Assembly: GCA_025266875.1 (NCBI GenBank)
Contig: JALLLT010000028.1
Coordinates: forward strand, 310,001 to 374,000
Direction: 5' to 3'
DNA from: Fennellomyces sp. T-0311
Lineage: Eukaryota > Mucoromycota > Mucoromycetes > Mucorales > Lichtheimiaceae
DNA length: 64,000 nt
Below, in pieces: positions 1 through 11,853 of this stretch. The notes under the pieces were generated by a model that worked only from the letters and a program-made list of their open reading frames with translations, was not told the origin of the DNA and made no database searches. Positions within the stretch are counted from its first letter, which is position 1, and each line of letters begins with the position of its first letter. Made by a program: the position numbers and the translations under genes.

Positions 1-430
1 CTCTGGCCGTCGTAAACAGTCGACTCAAGCTTTTCATTTTCTTGGGTGAGCGGAAGAATCGGGAACGACTGGGTCTGAGCTCACGTTCAGGCACAATCAC
101 CGTCAATTTCTGCCTTTCGCCTTGTTCTTCTTCTTCAACAACTACTGCTTCTGCTGCTGCTGCTGCTGCTGGTGGTGCTGCTGCTGCTGGTGGTGCTGCT
201 GCTGCTGGTGGTGATGGAAGTGGCTCTACTTCCTCAGCCTCTTTGGGCGATGAGGGTGGCGATTGATCATGTTCTTGCTGTGGTTGCGGTGATGGTGGTG
301 ATGGTAACGCTTCCTCATTCAAGGCGTTGCGGATAGCTTCTGTCTTGTGGTCGAACTGACGGATCAGATCCTCCGAAAAGGAGTCGCTGAACGAAGCGTC
401 AAACGATGACAGATGATCATGTGGGCTCAT
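1..430 (-). CDS. Pro/Ala-rich protein, N-terminal part (runs off window)
   Basis: An open frame starts at the ATG at 430 and stays open to the left edge (about 143 codons), so only the N terminus is visible. It begins MSPHDHLSSFDASFSDSF and continues into an acidic stretch, then a low-complexity region of Ser/Pro, Gln and alternating AAAA/PP runs (roughly residues 45-95) encoded by GCA/CCA repeats. A basic segment with RFFRSPKKMKSLSRLF follows near the edge. I do not recognise a family; the composition suggests a disordered N terminus of a regulatory protein. The forward-strand poly-Ala frame over the same bases is the antisense of this repeat. Whether introns lie further left cannot be seen. 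Confidence 0.55.
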   Translation of the reverse strand, partial: MSPHDHLSSFDASFSDSFSEDLIRQFDHKTEAIRNALNEEALPSPPSPQPQQEHDQSPPSSPKEAEEVEPLPSPPAAAAPPAAAAPPAAAAAAEAVVVEEEEQGERQKLTVIVPERELRPSRSRFFRSPKKMKSLSRLFTTAR

Positions 431-692
431 ATCAGAAAAAAAAAGATCAGCAGAGAGTAAGATTGGAATATGAAGAAAAAGAGAGGGAAGTAAGAAAAAA
501 AAAGTATTCTTGTGGCTTCTTTATATTTCAGCAAGGAGTTGTTATTTCCTCACTCCCTCAAACTAGGTGAATGGGGGCTAAAGGTTGGTTTTGTTGGATG
601 TGTGTATGTAAGAAAAGTGTGTGTATGTATGTAAGTGAATGAGCTTTAATAGGAGAAACCGATCAGGTTTTCTTGCTGTGGCAAAAAAAACG

Positions 693-1871
693 TCATGCTG
701 ACTTCTTCTTTTTCTGGATGGCCATTTGGATACTCTGGACAAGCAACAGAAAGTTCTCGACCAGACCATACCGTGTAATAAACATCAACAGCAGCGCACT
801 CGTGTACATGATGAATCGATACCACGGACCCGACGCAATCAGAAATGTCACTTAACCAGTCAGTTAGCAGCCAGCGGACCAATCCAAGCAAAAAAGAAAC
901 TCACATGCAGGGGGCACAAGCGCATAATTAAGGTTGAAACCCGACAAGAGGGATGAGACATGCAACACCGGGCTGTGGTAAGCCGCGTACAGAAAGAAGC
1001 TGAACAGTGCCATATCAATCGACGGGGGTATCACCACATAGCGACGTGTCAGAGCCATATAGAACGGCAACACCAGTACCAAGATATGTTCTACGTTTGA
1101 AATAGAAAAAGAAAACAACACCCTGGTCAGCCCTGGCACTCCCTTCCTACCTTTTCGTGCCACTTACCCATAAAGAAGTTGAATATCTCTCCCAGCATGT
1201 CGTGGTCCCGAAGATCAGGCCAAATCAGCGCCAGGATAGCGCCCCACAGGGTATGCAAGTAGATATTGAACAGGAGTCGTGGGACGATTGGGTACTTGTG
1301 ATCAGGCCAGCCCATCACGAGAATCAAGAGCCCGGCACTGACATGACATGGCTGTGTGTATGTAAAGGAGTGGGTGTGAGTCGTGGTTTCACACAGACAA
1401 ACAAAAAAGAGAGAAAGGTGATCATACCGCACCTGCATAAGGAACAATAAGGTACCAGTTACTGCCTTGTGTACCACCGTGGTGCCAAATGAGGCAACCA
1501 ACAAAACCAGACATATGCTTTCCAGGAGCGGGCGTGGTGGCAGTTTCTCGGTTGTTGTCAGCAGACGATACGCAGGAGTGCTATACGGATCGGTTCAGCG
1601 CCCACACAAAAACAAACAAAAAAACTCCCTTTTTACCCTTTGCCGAAAGCTCTATATCCAAAGTAAACGGCAAACGCCATGTAGAGTGGCGCCAGTGTCA
1701 AGAATTCGACCGCATGCTGCGTGGGTGAGATATACCTGGGTTGCTTTTCCGTTAACGGCTATACCTAAAACGTGCACCCCTTGTTTATATTTCGTTACCA
1801 TGTGCCTCCCAGCGAATCCGCAAAGTCTGTCTCACTTCCGGGTGCCAGATCAACTGCCCAGTGTTTGACAT
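693..1871 (-). CDS. TMEM164-family multi-pass membrane protein
   Basis: Six exons (1871-1836, 1758-1637, 1580-1433, 1351-1168, 1090-905, 850-693) join to 277 codons, close to the roughly 300 of animal TMEM164. All introns are GT-AG, 54-81 nt. Family signatures seen are LMQPCHV at the exon 3/4 junction, MEHILVLVLPFYM, the long helix pair ending LSGFNLNYALVPPA, and SGPWYRF followed by a last hydrophobic helix and a basic tail (IQKKKKSA). About six or seven membrane segments are apparent. Animal TMEM164 has been linked to acyltransferase activity making polyunsaturated ether phospholipids; that function here is inference. The Cys and His of the PCHV motif are conserved. The first exon (12 residues) is the least certain; an alternative start or splice is possible. 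The family assignment itself is confident. Confidence 0.75.
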
Positions 1872-2180
1872 AGGCTCCGAGAGTATGCAATAGCTCGTTC
1901 GTCATTTATCTGCGCTCGTGGTGTTTTTTCACAGTAAGAAAGAAAGAGAGGGCCTGCCCTGCGGATATGTGTTGTGGCTGCGTCAAAGGAAAAGGAGTGA
2001 AAAGAAAGAAAAGAAGTAGAAAGCACCAAAGTTTGGGTGTCCAAAACCAATTGGAAAACTCCGCTACATTTTCGATGTGTGCTCACTCCCGTCCGGGTAT
2101 ATATAAAACGATTACATGCTGTTTCTCTTTTTTTTCCGCATTTCGTCAGGCGTGAAACAACGTGACTCTCAAAGACGTAC

Positions 2181-2297
2181 CTTGCCAAACAGATTCTTCC
2201 TTGTAACAGGGTGGTACCGAATGATCGATCCTTCATCGATCGCTCTCTGTTTTGCTGGCCTTGCAACGAAACCCTGGTAAAAATCATGCTCCTCCAT
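2181..2297 (-). other. Exon-like ORF upstream of the TMEM164-type gene
   Basis: An ATG at 2297 opens 39 codons (MEEHDFYQGF..., ending RKNLFGK) followed at once by a consensus donor GTACGT at 2180. Without splicing it would end four codons later as a 43-residue peptide. It is not clear whether it is a first exon of the downstream minus-strand gene, a small gene, or chance. No compatible acceptor that keeps a good frame into the next gene was found. Confidence 0.25.
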
Positions 2298-2319
2298 GCC
2301 AGTCTGATCCGTCGTTCCA

Positions 2320-4340
2320 AACGAATAACGTGTCAGCTGAGAAAGTAATGTGATGCTTTAATTTTACCAGCTGCAGACGCATTTTTCGTCGATCCCTACT
2401 GCCACTTGATAGCTGCCACAAGCTCCGGCGTACAATTTACACACCCTTGCCCGATTTTCCGCTTCCGAATTGATCTACCTATTGTTAGCCAAGTATTAAG
2501 CCGTCGCGAAAAATGTGGTCAAGGAGGCTCAAGTTTGCTTGACATTAAGCAATCATATGCAATTCGATTAATGCGCACCATACTCTGGGGTGAACTTAAT
2601 TTTTTTCACGTTTTTTTTGGATGACGAAGAATTCAAGCCAGCTCAGCTGCTTCCAAGAATAGTACCCTGTATGAACCACCTGTTAATTCGGTATGAATCA
2701 CTGCGTCGTGTCGTCAATAAGCATAGTGTCCGGCTTAATACATTGCCATTGCCAACTGGCCATTGCCGTAGCAACAGTAATCCTAAACTTTGTGATGTTC
2801 TACAATCGCAATCGTACAAAAGGGTATACACAAAGTATGAGACGTAGCCATTTGATGAAGCATGTCTGAAATCCATATAGATATACAGTATTTCCAAAAA
2901 ATAATGTCGCTACCCAAAGGAATCAATGTCGTTCCAAAAATGGAAGTCGCTGTATATTTTATATTATAAAAATTGGACCTTGGCGACATTGATTTTTATG
3001 GATAGCGACATTACTTTTTGGAAATACTGTACGTTATGCTCCAACTGAGTGTGCCGCCTGCTAAAGTTATTTTATAACCATTTTACCCATGGCACAAGTG
3101 ATACGAAAAGGGGCTCCCCTGATCCAGTTACACATAGCGACGAAACTCGCTGATTAATCAGACTCCAGGACAAGATCCTCCATCACTATTTTATCTCTGC
3201 CACAATGAATCATACATATTTTTATGTGGCTTCCTGGATGACGAAGATGCTTCTGTTGTTACATACAGTCTCATACAAGAATAAGCTGTTGTTAAGAAAC
3301 TGTAGCCCCACCAACACACATCCACGTGAACCCACCATACCTTGGTGAAAAGCGCTATCGCGACTACTGAAGCCATATGCTTGACAGATACGATGGAAAG
3401 TGCATATTTGTTATATAACTTATGAACAAACAATATAGTTGTTCCTACATCTAAAGCTATCCAATGATGCGGCAACAGCTACAAAAAACTGATTACACGT
3501 TTCGACAGAAAAAGAAACATTAGTGAGACCATTGTATTTCAGTTTGTATCCGCTATAAACATAACGCCGAGCGATCATAACGCGCAGAAAAGTGCATATA
3601 TTTGCACCTTTGTTCGATACCGTTCGAATCGAACCCTATCCAGCGAAAAGTCGCAAAACAGACCCAAATAACGCTGCACCAAGCATCTAGGCTACCAGCG
3701 AAAGTGGTTTAGTAGGATTGACAAAAGCTCTTATCATCCAATGCTAAATATACAAACATCGAAACGGTAAAAAAAAAAAAAATACGTGTACTGTACATCT
3801 TTCAGAGATGACGGTGACTACTTAAAAAAAGCGATCAGCTTTTTGGGTGTCTCCTTAAAAATTTTGTGTGGCATAAAACCTGCCAGATACTCAACAGCAC
3901 AACCAGAAAAATGTGCGTACGTTTTATACCTACACAGAACTAATCGACGATATACTTTTACCATGGTATCTGTCCAATCCGTTTTCATAAAAATGGTTTG
4001 CATCACACGATCGATTGCGCCATTAGGAAGAGGGTATGCCTGTTTGAGAGCCTACAAAAAGTATAATTCAGTATTATGAAACGGGACGGACATCCGGACT
4101 GCCCGACCAAACTTCTTGTATCAACGAGAGATCTGCTCCATCAGTTCCCGATTGCCGCGGGAACATGGATTAAACGAAAAAGAGACCTATTAATTCAAAG
4201 AACTTATTCTTCTTCATATATCACATGCGTCCACAGCTGATAATCCATCTGGCGGTTTTCTGACGACCGCTTTAAAGCTGGTTCTTAACCAGTATGCACC
4301 AGGTCGACAACGGTTTCTGCTTGCGATCGCCAGCACACGA
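2320..4340. other. Intergenic region
   Basis: AT-rich DNA with no convincing gene on either strand. It contains the MITE at 2886-3029 and a short palindrome around 3590-3612 (GTGCATATATTTGCAC). A poly(A) run lies at 3771-3782. Confidence 0.5.
2886..3029. mobile_element. Tc1/mariner-type MITE, 144 bp
   Basis: The element starts CAGTATTTCC and ends GGAAATACTG. Its terminal inverted repeats are about 46 bp with only a few mismatches: the left arm reads inwards CAGTATTTCCAAAAAATAA then TGTCGCTACCC, and the reverse complement of the right arm gives CAGTATTTCCAAAAAGTAA then TGTCGCTATCC. Both ends are flanked by TA (2884-2885 and 3030-3031), the target duplication of Tc1/mariner elements. It has no coding capacity, so it would depend on a transposase supplied elsewhere. 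No second copy was noticed in the window. Confidence 0.8.
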
Positions 4341-4348
4341 TTTGGTTC

Positions 4349-5960
4349 ATGTACAATTTCGAGTCTTTTATCGAAACAGAACAAGCGATTGAACGAACAC
4401 AGCACCGCCCCGTGGTTCCAAGTGCGCCGCGTCTCCTCGGGCATATTTTGAAAATTACACCAGATCCATTAGCGTTTATCCAAAAATGCAGAAAGGAGCA
4501 CGGGCCTGCGAATCAACTGGAGCAACCTAGATCTGTGTCCGTTGACCGGACGGTTAATCCCGGAGCTATTTTCCTTTAAGGCGAAGCGGTCAACTTGAGT
4601 GATGGCGTCGAACTGCTTTCGCCTGCCTACAGAGTCAACCGCTTATCATACAACCATAAGCATGAGGAGGTTGTTATTTGACCACATGATAAAAGTTCCA
4701 GTAAGCTTTACTTTCCCATTACGTTATACTGGAGAACCAAATCGCCTCTTTAATACGATATGCGTAGTCGCATTTCCCGTCAAACAGAACTTTAAACTAT
4801 AAAGCACCTATGTGTTCCTGGATCGGATCCAAAGGCATTCAAAGAAACACCGCAAGATCATCTCAAGCTATCACCTGGGGAGAAAAAGCAAGTCAACACA
4901 TGAGACTTTTGGCGAATTCGATATCCCGTATCTCATGTCGGTGCTTTGCAGAAAGTCAAATAGGCACATATAAGAACTGGTCATTGTCATGGCAAATTTT
5001 ACGCAAAGAAATTGGTAAAGATGCTGCACAACTTCTCACGTTACCGACTTGGCTGGGTGATATGCTTGTTCGACAATTCTTTTCCATGGAACGACAACTT
5101 GATATCACCGACTGATTATTCCTCACTTGACCAAGATCCGTTCAGGAGATATTCCAGATGACGAGCCGGACTTAATCAGTATGGGATAGAACTTACCCCA
5201 TCCTGGTGGGTCGTATCAATCTCCTGCCGGCCCCGCTTACTATTTCAAAGTTGTTGCACTTGCCAGCATCCATACCACTACCCATCACGATTTTTTCTTT
5301 TTACGAACTCGCCTGCCATCCAAAGCTGGTTCAAGAGCTGCGACATCTCATCAGTCAATTGCATGAACGTACATCAGGGGCCGTCAGCGGAAACGAGCTC
5401 GTGGATTCGTTTTTTCGCGAAAAGTTAAGATATCATATCGAAAGTTTGACCTTTGTTCCATTTCATTTGTCAAGATATCGTGCTGTCAACCGGCTAATTG
5501 ATTCCCGAGAACAGCGCTATTGATGTTGCCTCGGAAGATGCTCATGAAGATCCTAGTCTTTACGAGTACTCGGGTGCTCTATTGGATCAGTTCGACCCCT
5601 ATCAATTTATGAATGTCCAAGAGGAAAAGAAAAGCTTAACAGTGGGCCAGGATCTCGTCTCGTTTGGATTGGGAGCTCATAGGTATGCTTTTTTAAGAAT
5701 TCTAACGTAACATGGATACACTGATGGCAACTCTGTGCAGTTTCCCTCGTCGTTATGTTGCTGTGGATGAGATCAAGTATGTGCAACCCGAGCTTATTAT
5801 GTGATTCAACTTCTCTACTCCATCCGGTCGGCGTATACAGGATAGTTTTATTATGCGGTGGTCAAGCTTCCCCCCCCCGAAGAGGACATTGTATCGAAGC
5901 CACCTGAAAAATCTATCAGTAATGTTCTCCTTACACATTTATACGATGTAAGTACGTAGC
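4349..5960 (+). pseudogene. Cytochrome P450 pseudogene
   Basis: Pieces of one fungal microsomal P450 lie in order but in different frames. They are the N-terminal proline/PERF-like entry PVVPSAPRLLGHILKI with DPLAFIQKCRKEHG (about 4415-4510), DPKAFKETPQDHLKLSPG (about 4828-4880), GEFDIPYLMSVLC (about 4912), an I-helix-like ASIHTTTH (about 5265), LACHPKLVQELRH (about 5310), a K-helix region with FFREKLRYH (about 5410), LIIPENSAIDVASEDAHEDP near 5495-5545, and SFGLGAH at about 5660. An intron (GTATGC...GTGCAG) then leads into SFPRRYVAVDEIK. The heme-binding loop should contain FGxGxHxCxGR; here Cys is replaced by Phe (HSFPRR), so heme could not be ligated normally. Several frameshifts and stops separate the pieces. 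The family call is confident; exact limits are approximate. Confidence 0.75.
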
Positions 5961-6080
5961 AGTGATGGAGCTAGTCAAGTGGACTTGAATGCGCTTTTAG
6001 CTGTATCAGGCTTTATTTTACATTAAGGTATAAAAAAGATGGGTCATAGATTATAGATATTAAGATAGGAGAAGCAAACA

Positions 6081-7495
6081 TTATTCACTTTTCAAAAACC
6101 TCTCGAATGAATCACGTGTGCACTCTCCACCTTTTCGAGGATCAAAGATAAACCGATACCAGCTGCCGTCAGCGCATATAACTGTTTAACAGAGAGGAGT
6201 GTTAATACGCAAGGAGCGAGAGTCATGAGGATATACTTGCCTATGATTGTATTCTTTTGCTCGCCAAAGGCAGCTATACATCGACTCTCGGAGACGATCT
6301 TGGCATGGGCAAAACTCCATTCGCTGCTAAAGTACTTTGGCAACAGCTCCTTCATAAAACTCAAACTGCTTCCGCGGTTCCCGCTGTGTGTCAATCCGGA
6401 GCCCTTTACTGCTGGTGACGTTGGGTAGACGACAACTTCGCCATACGTTGGGCCCCGTGGCTTCTGATCAACCATGGCAACGACGGATGGGTCAAGATTG
6501 AACACGTGGATGGTGCCCTTGTCGGACGACACACATAGGCGAGTCGAGTCATGGTTGAATGCTATGGAGTAGATCTCTGCCCGGTCCATGCCTCGCCGTA
6601 ACTCGTTCAACAAAGTACCAGTAGCGGTATTAAATACTCTGACCAGCGTTCCTTTATCGCTTGCGGTGGCGCACTTTGTCCCATCATGGTTCAAGGCCAC
6701 GCAGCTGAGCTTCCCCGAGTGCGCGGCAATGATGCTGAGATTGGCGGTGGGGGTGGGTCGTCCGGCTTGCTGGTTGGGTGGTGGATCCTCGGTTGGTTCT
6801 GCGTACCTAGGGACTGCGGACCAATAGTACCCCAATGAATCCAGATCGACGATTTGCAAGTGGCCCTTTTGTCGTCCTGGTATGATCAGCACGGCGTGGT
6901 CCTGAGCTGACGATATGGCGGCCAATCCTCTCTCGTTGTCGCAAGTCTCAAAGGTATGCAGCAGCTTTGGATTGATGCTGAACTGGTAGATGAACACTTT
7001 GTTTGCCAACACGACCGTCAATCTTTTCTTTAACGTAGGGCAAGTATAAGTTGATAAGCCAGACTCCAACGCCCAACACGCCACTTGCCTGTCTCGCCGC
7101 AGTTTGACGTTCTTGACATCGCTTTTGTATTCGAGTTCCAGAACCGGCTTGCCCTTGATGCTGTCATGGATGATAACCTTATTTGGTGGGAACCTGGGGT
7201 TCTTACCCCCACCCACAAAGGCAAGGTAGTTGGTGCGATAGAGCATTTCTACAAGTGCTATCCCGCCCTCGCCAGACTCTGCTGAGCTGTGATTTAGCTT
7301 TTGCCATTGTTTTCCTTGCAAGTTGTCAATAAAATCAAACCAACCTGAACGGGCCTGTTCAATGAGGGGATCGCAGTTATATACCCGAAAGCCGCTATCT
7401 AGGCCGGTGGCGAAGCACCCGTAATCTTGGTTGAATCCGGCGTACAGAAATCCAGGTGCATCGTTCTGATTCGATAGGGTGCGTGTAAGATTCAT
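6081..7495 (-). CDS. HSV2: PROPPIN WD-repeat autophagy protein, Hsv2/WIPI3-4 type
   Basis: Beta-propeller protein of 451 residues in two exons (7495-6241 and 6181-6081). The ATG at 7495 fits the family's usual MNL start; the frame is open further upstream but without an ATG. Signature blocks are FLYAGFNQDYGCFATGL near the N terminus, FRVYNCDPL, NPRFPPNKVIIHD and VKNVKLRRDR (typical of WIPI3/4), and the phosphoinositide-binding LRRG motif near residue 300, followed by AEIYSIAFNHDSTRLCVSSD. Proteins of this group bind PI3P/PI(3,5)P2 on membranes and act in autophagy. The intron (6182-6240) starts GCAAGT, a GC-AG intron. Only that splice restores the conserved C terminus VICADGSWYRFIFDPRKGG; reading through gives an unrelated tail. 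Assignment to Hsv2 rather than Atg18/Atg21 rests on the WIPI3/4-like blocks. Confidence 0.88.
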
Positions 7496-7513
7496 TTGGG
7501 CAGAGGTATACAA

Positions 7514-8528
7514 AAAACAACCAACAGAGGCCAGAAAGGCCCGCCGCGTGCTCGTGCTGCATGAACTTTATGACGTAAAGGACAGCCTTTTCCTGGCCTC
7601 TCTAAATTCGAGTGATTTAGCCACCCCAACATGCGCTATTGTTGGCCCTCTATCCGTAACGCGCAACCTGTTGCGGCTGCCACCACTTTCTGGTGTGTTG
7701 TTGGATGGCTATGTGCTTGTTAACGACATTACCAACAAATAAATTCGCCATTATTGTTTGCACCTGTGATTCGCCTCCATATTACGCCATTGTGTAGTTT
7801 CATTGTCCTTATCAAATCTACAAGCGTATAAATAATCATCAGCCCCGCAGCTGGTTTCCGCACTGTCTATGAACAAGACTGCAGCCAGACTGCTCTATCA
7901 CATTACTTTTGGATGAATGCCCTGCCTCAGCCATGGGTTGCCCAGTGACAGACTTGATAAATGGGGGCCTTGTTGCCCTCGCTTTTAAGGATTATTGGTA
8001 CACTCGTTTCAGATGAGATCATAGGGCCCGGGACTCAATATCACTGTAAGCATGGGGTTATTATTGATAGCTAAAAGGACGTCGAGTGTTGTATTATGAA
8101 CAGAACCTGCACTTGCAAATCGTTCCCAAGCACAAAACAGATAGATAGGCTAGCAGCATATGATCACACGACTATACAGGGCCATATGCCTTCTTGCGAT
8201 TACTCCTTTGCAATAACCATCCTGTTTAATTCAAACCATGTCTTGCTATGATTCGAATCTTGGCTTGAGTGATTGAAAGCCATGCAATAGAAATATGACA
8301 GCTTACGGGACGCGAAGAACGGGTCGTGCCGAACCATACATACTCGTTCATCTAGGGAGAGTGCGAGCAATGTACGGGGCCACCGGCATCAAATACTGAC
8401 ATACCTTGTCGTTCAGCACGGATCTGCATCCGATAGATGCATTTGAATGTTTCAGAGATAGCGGCTGGATGTGGTACAAGATGTGGGAAAGGTCAGTCGG
8501 TGGCAAAGCGTCACTTTTTGTTCCAACT
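7514..8528. other. Intergenic region between divergent genes
   Basis: Shared upstream region of the PROPPIN gene (minus) and the F-box gene (plus). Short frames only. A possible TATA-like CGTATAAATA lies at about 7825 but is far from the F-box start. Nothing else recognised. Confidence 0.4.
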
Positions 8529-10237
8529 ATGCCCGACCTTTTTACGTTTCTACCTCCCGAAATTCTGGTCTTCATCCTTTCCCACATTGACCAGCCAGAT
8601 TCTCTGGAATGTATGCGAGTATGCCATCGCTGGTATGACCAGGTTCCCGCCTACGTGAAGCACGTATGGAATCGTCTGCATGTCTCGACCGAGTCCTGGG
8701 AAATAACCAACGATTGCATGCTGCAATGTCTCGGGTCTCATGTCTCCAGAGTGTCCATCGCAGAGGTGGATTCATGTGCAGTTCTCAAAGGACTTTGGGC
8801 TGCGGGCTGCCATATCGCATCGCTTGGTGAGACTCATATTACCCATCCATCACATGGCTTTGCTAAGTAGCTCTTGTTACAGAAATAGACCGACACGCGT
8901 ATTATGACTGTATGACATACAATGACGGTGGAGCCGATTTCCTAGCCACGATCCAGAACTTCTCCAATAGTCTGACAGAGCTCACCATCACCGAGCATCC
9001 GTTCGATACATCCGTATTGGGTCTGCTCAAGATGCTGCCCAAGCTAACCCACCTCACATTACTGTTCGACTTCCAGAGTCACCAGTATGGAAAGAGTGCT
9101 CGAGAAGACACGAATTGCGCCTTTCGCAGCAATATTGTGTACCTGCATCTCGAGAACGTCCTCAATATCGACAGTGAATTCAATGCTGTGTTGCACCACT
9201 GTCCAAAGCTACGCACATTGATTGTGCACACTGACTTTGGCAGAGACGACTTTGTTCCGCTTACGCCACTCAACTTTGACCGAATTTTCTCGCTGTGCCC
9301 GCTACTACGCTATGTCATATGGGACGGGGACAAGGACTCTGTAGAAGATGAGTTCGAGACCCGATTGAAACGATGGAAGATGATATCTAGTAAAACCAGC
9401 CACGATGGCGCAATTGGAACGTTGCGCGAACTCATGTTTGCCGGCAATCTGGATGGCGCCAATATGAGCATTATCCAAGTGATGAAAAGGTCCCAGGAAC
9501 AACTCGAGTATCTCGAACTGAATAAAAGGCTGGATGAAGTGGCTGGATGGGATGCGGTGGCGCATATGCGGTTTCCCTGGCTGAAAATATTGCGGCTGAC
9601 CGGCATGGAGATGGAGGAGAATGAATGGATTGATTTTCTTATGGGTTGCCAAAAACTCGAGATCCTTGACTTGACGTCGGATATGGAAGGTGTACGGCTG
9701 GACCGCATCTTTGCTGCTATCAAGACTCTGAAACATCTCCAGCGTCTCCGCCTGGCTATAGTTCAACACGACAACCCCGCGTCCCACCCAAATGTATGCC
9801 ATATGCTTCGTCACAACGTTTGGCTTCAACGGATCGAGCTCTTTAATGTGTGTGTAACGGATCAAGGACTGCTTGACCTGTGTGGACTGCGTTCATTGCA
9901 AGAATTGATCCTAGATATGGTATCCCATGGCAAATGTATCGGCCAGAACGGATTGTTGGCCTTTGCAAGCGAGCTTAGGGCGGTGGATAGCAATCTTCAT
10001 ACCATGCGACTGAACTATCTCGACAACATTACCAATACCGTTCTCAAGCGCCTTGGACAGGTCAAAGCATTGACTACACTCTCTATATCGAGTAATGTCA
10101 AAATTAATGACGTAGGAGTCGGCTCATTCATTGACAGCAATAATCTAAAGGGCACAAGTAAGGGCAAGGTGATTTACGTATCCGGTTGCCCTGGCGTTTC
10201 CAGGCAAGGTGCCTGGACAGCAAGCAATTGTTCCTGA
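8529..10237 (+). CDS. F-box/LRR protein
   Basis: Two exons (8529-8826 and 8883-10237; intron GTGAGA...TTACAG, 56 nt) encode about 550 residues. The start at 8529 was chosen because it places the F-box at the very N terminus (MPDLFTFLPPEILVFILSHI, residues 1-20, continuing to about residue 45 with CMRVCHRWYDQV). The upstream frame is open, with in-frame ATGs from about 8469. The rest is a run of irregular leucine-rich repeats (for example LTHLTLLFDF, LEYLELNKRL, LEILDLTSDM, LQRLRLAIVQ, LTTLSISSNV) of the Amn1/Skp2-like type. F-box proteins recruit substrates to the SCF (Skp1-Cullin-F-box) ubiquitin ligase; the LRRs bind the target. The substrate is unknown. Unlike the three other F-box genes of the window it has no TPR segment. 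Confidence 0.82.
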
Positions 10238-11853
10238 AACCGCTATATATCGGTATCATTTGTCGCACTATCACATTGACATTTGTGATACAGAGTTTAC
10301 TTAATCATGCTTCATATGTACATTTCAATTAGCACCTTCATAAAAAGAATTTCTAGGGCGCACATGGTTTTTAATAAATGGGTTGTATCATGACGCGAAT
10401 GTATGTATGAATCTTGTGCCTGGATCTGAATGCATGCGGGTGGGCCGCAATTTATCTTTAGAGATACGTATGGTGTTCAAACGAGAGGCAGTATTCTGCA
10501 ATGTACAATATATAAACCAAAGAATCCATTGATGTAAAAGAACATGGATGGTGGCTCCAATACGTAGTATTGAAAATATGTTTGTAAAAAATGATGATTA
10601 ATCTTGGGCTGCTTTATTTATGCAAGATCGATAATGTACTTACCAGCAGCATTGTCATTCCTTGATGGGTTTACTATGGTGATGTGGGACTGTTGCGTAC
10701 TACTAATACTTGTATACCTTTTTCTTCTATACAATTGACATTGGACATGCAATAGTTGTAATACTTTTGACAATGTGCTTCGCTGATGAAAGTGACACCC
10801 TGATCCAAGAAAGCGTAAGTCAAAAGCCCAAGCATAAGTGTCCACGTATGAATATGCTTCTTTCAAATCAGGTTAGAGTAATATACCGATGGCCTATGGG
10901 CACACTTGTGATCTGAGTAAGCACATATAAATTTGCAGCACTTTGGCGAAAAAACGGCGACTGGCATGTCTTCCTTCCTTTCAAACAAACATTTTTTTGC
11001 TTTCCTCCCTGGTATATCCCTAATTATGGAGCACTACCCAACCAAAGGAAAACGCCAAATAGCATATTTGATTCGCTTAATTAGCAGACCGAATCACCAC
11101 GTCATTGCTTTCGTCTTCCATTTTTCCAATGAGTTGAAAAGTTGTGGTTGTTAAACTGATACTTTCATTATCACGACTTAAACGGTATGGCAGTATAAAG
11201 AAGTGCTTCTTTTCTCGTTGATAGCAGGAATATTAAATGGAATAGCTGATATAAGGCAGTATGTAAGTATTGGTATACCATATATTTTTATATGGCAAAT
11301 TGCGGCCACCACTGGAAAAAACAACTTAATACTATCAGTTATCCCTGGATCTTCCCGCAAGTCTCTCTAGCAGAGCCAATCTGAATACCCACACATAGTG
11401 GTACTGGTAAGCGTATTATTGACTCTTCTCATTGTATTCCATAGAGTACAAAAGCAAACATGGATGCCATCGGTATCTATTGCGTCCAGTGAACACCATG
11501 ATGCTCAAATTGCTTCCGCCGTTGAGTTAGAACCCTGATGCCTCATTGACGGCTTGTATACACTACTGATACTATCCCCACTTTACTAAAGAACCACTCA
11601 GGACATCATTGTTTCTTGGTAAAAAAAAAGTGAAACTGCTATGATAAAGCAAAATACTCTTGCGACGTAATGCACTTCGACTTTCCCATTAATAAATAAA
11701 GGAAATTCGAAAACTGATAGTTTATTTGACAAAGTGCGGATATTGTGGATACTTCAGGTAAATAATAAAATTTTGCTAATTAGGATAAAGGGAGAAACTA
11801 GATCTGTAGTAAAGACCGAAATTTGCAGAGAGCCAGGTCTTTCATCGCTTCAC
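10238..11853. other. Intergenic region between convergent genes
   Basis: AT-rich tail-to-tail spacer between the F-box gene and the beta-glucosidase gene. Only short unconvincing frames. It includes the 3' flanks of both genes; no repeat or RNA gene was recognised. Confidence 0.4.

Noticed and set aside
42..266. Plus-strand ORF with poly-Ala/Gly runs
   Set aside because: It is the antisense of the GCA/CCA repeat in the minus-strand gene, which has a proper ATG and stays open to the edge.
7496..7513. Six extra N-terminal codons on the PROPPIN gene
   Set aside because: The first codon of that extension is TTG; the first ATG is at 7495 and matches the family N terminus.
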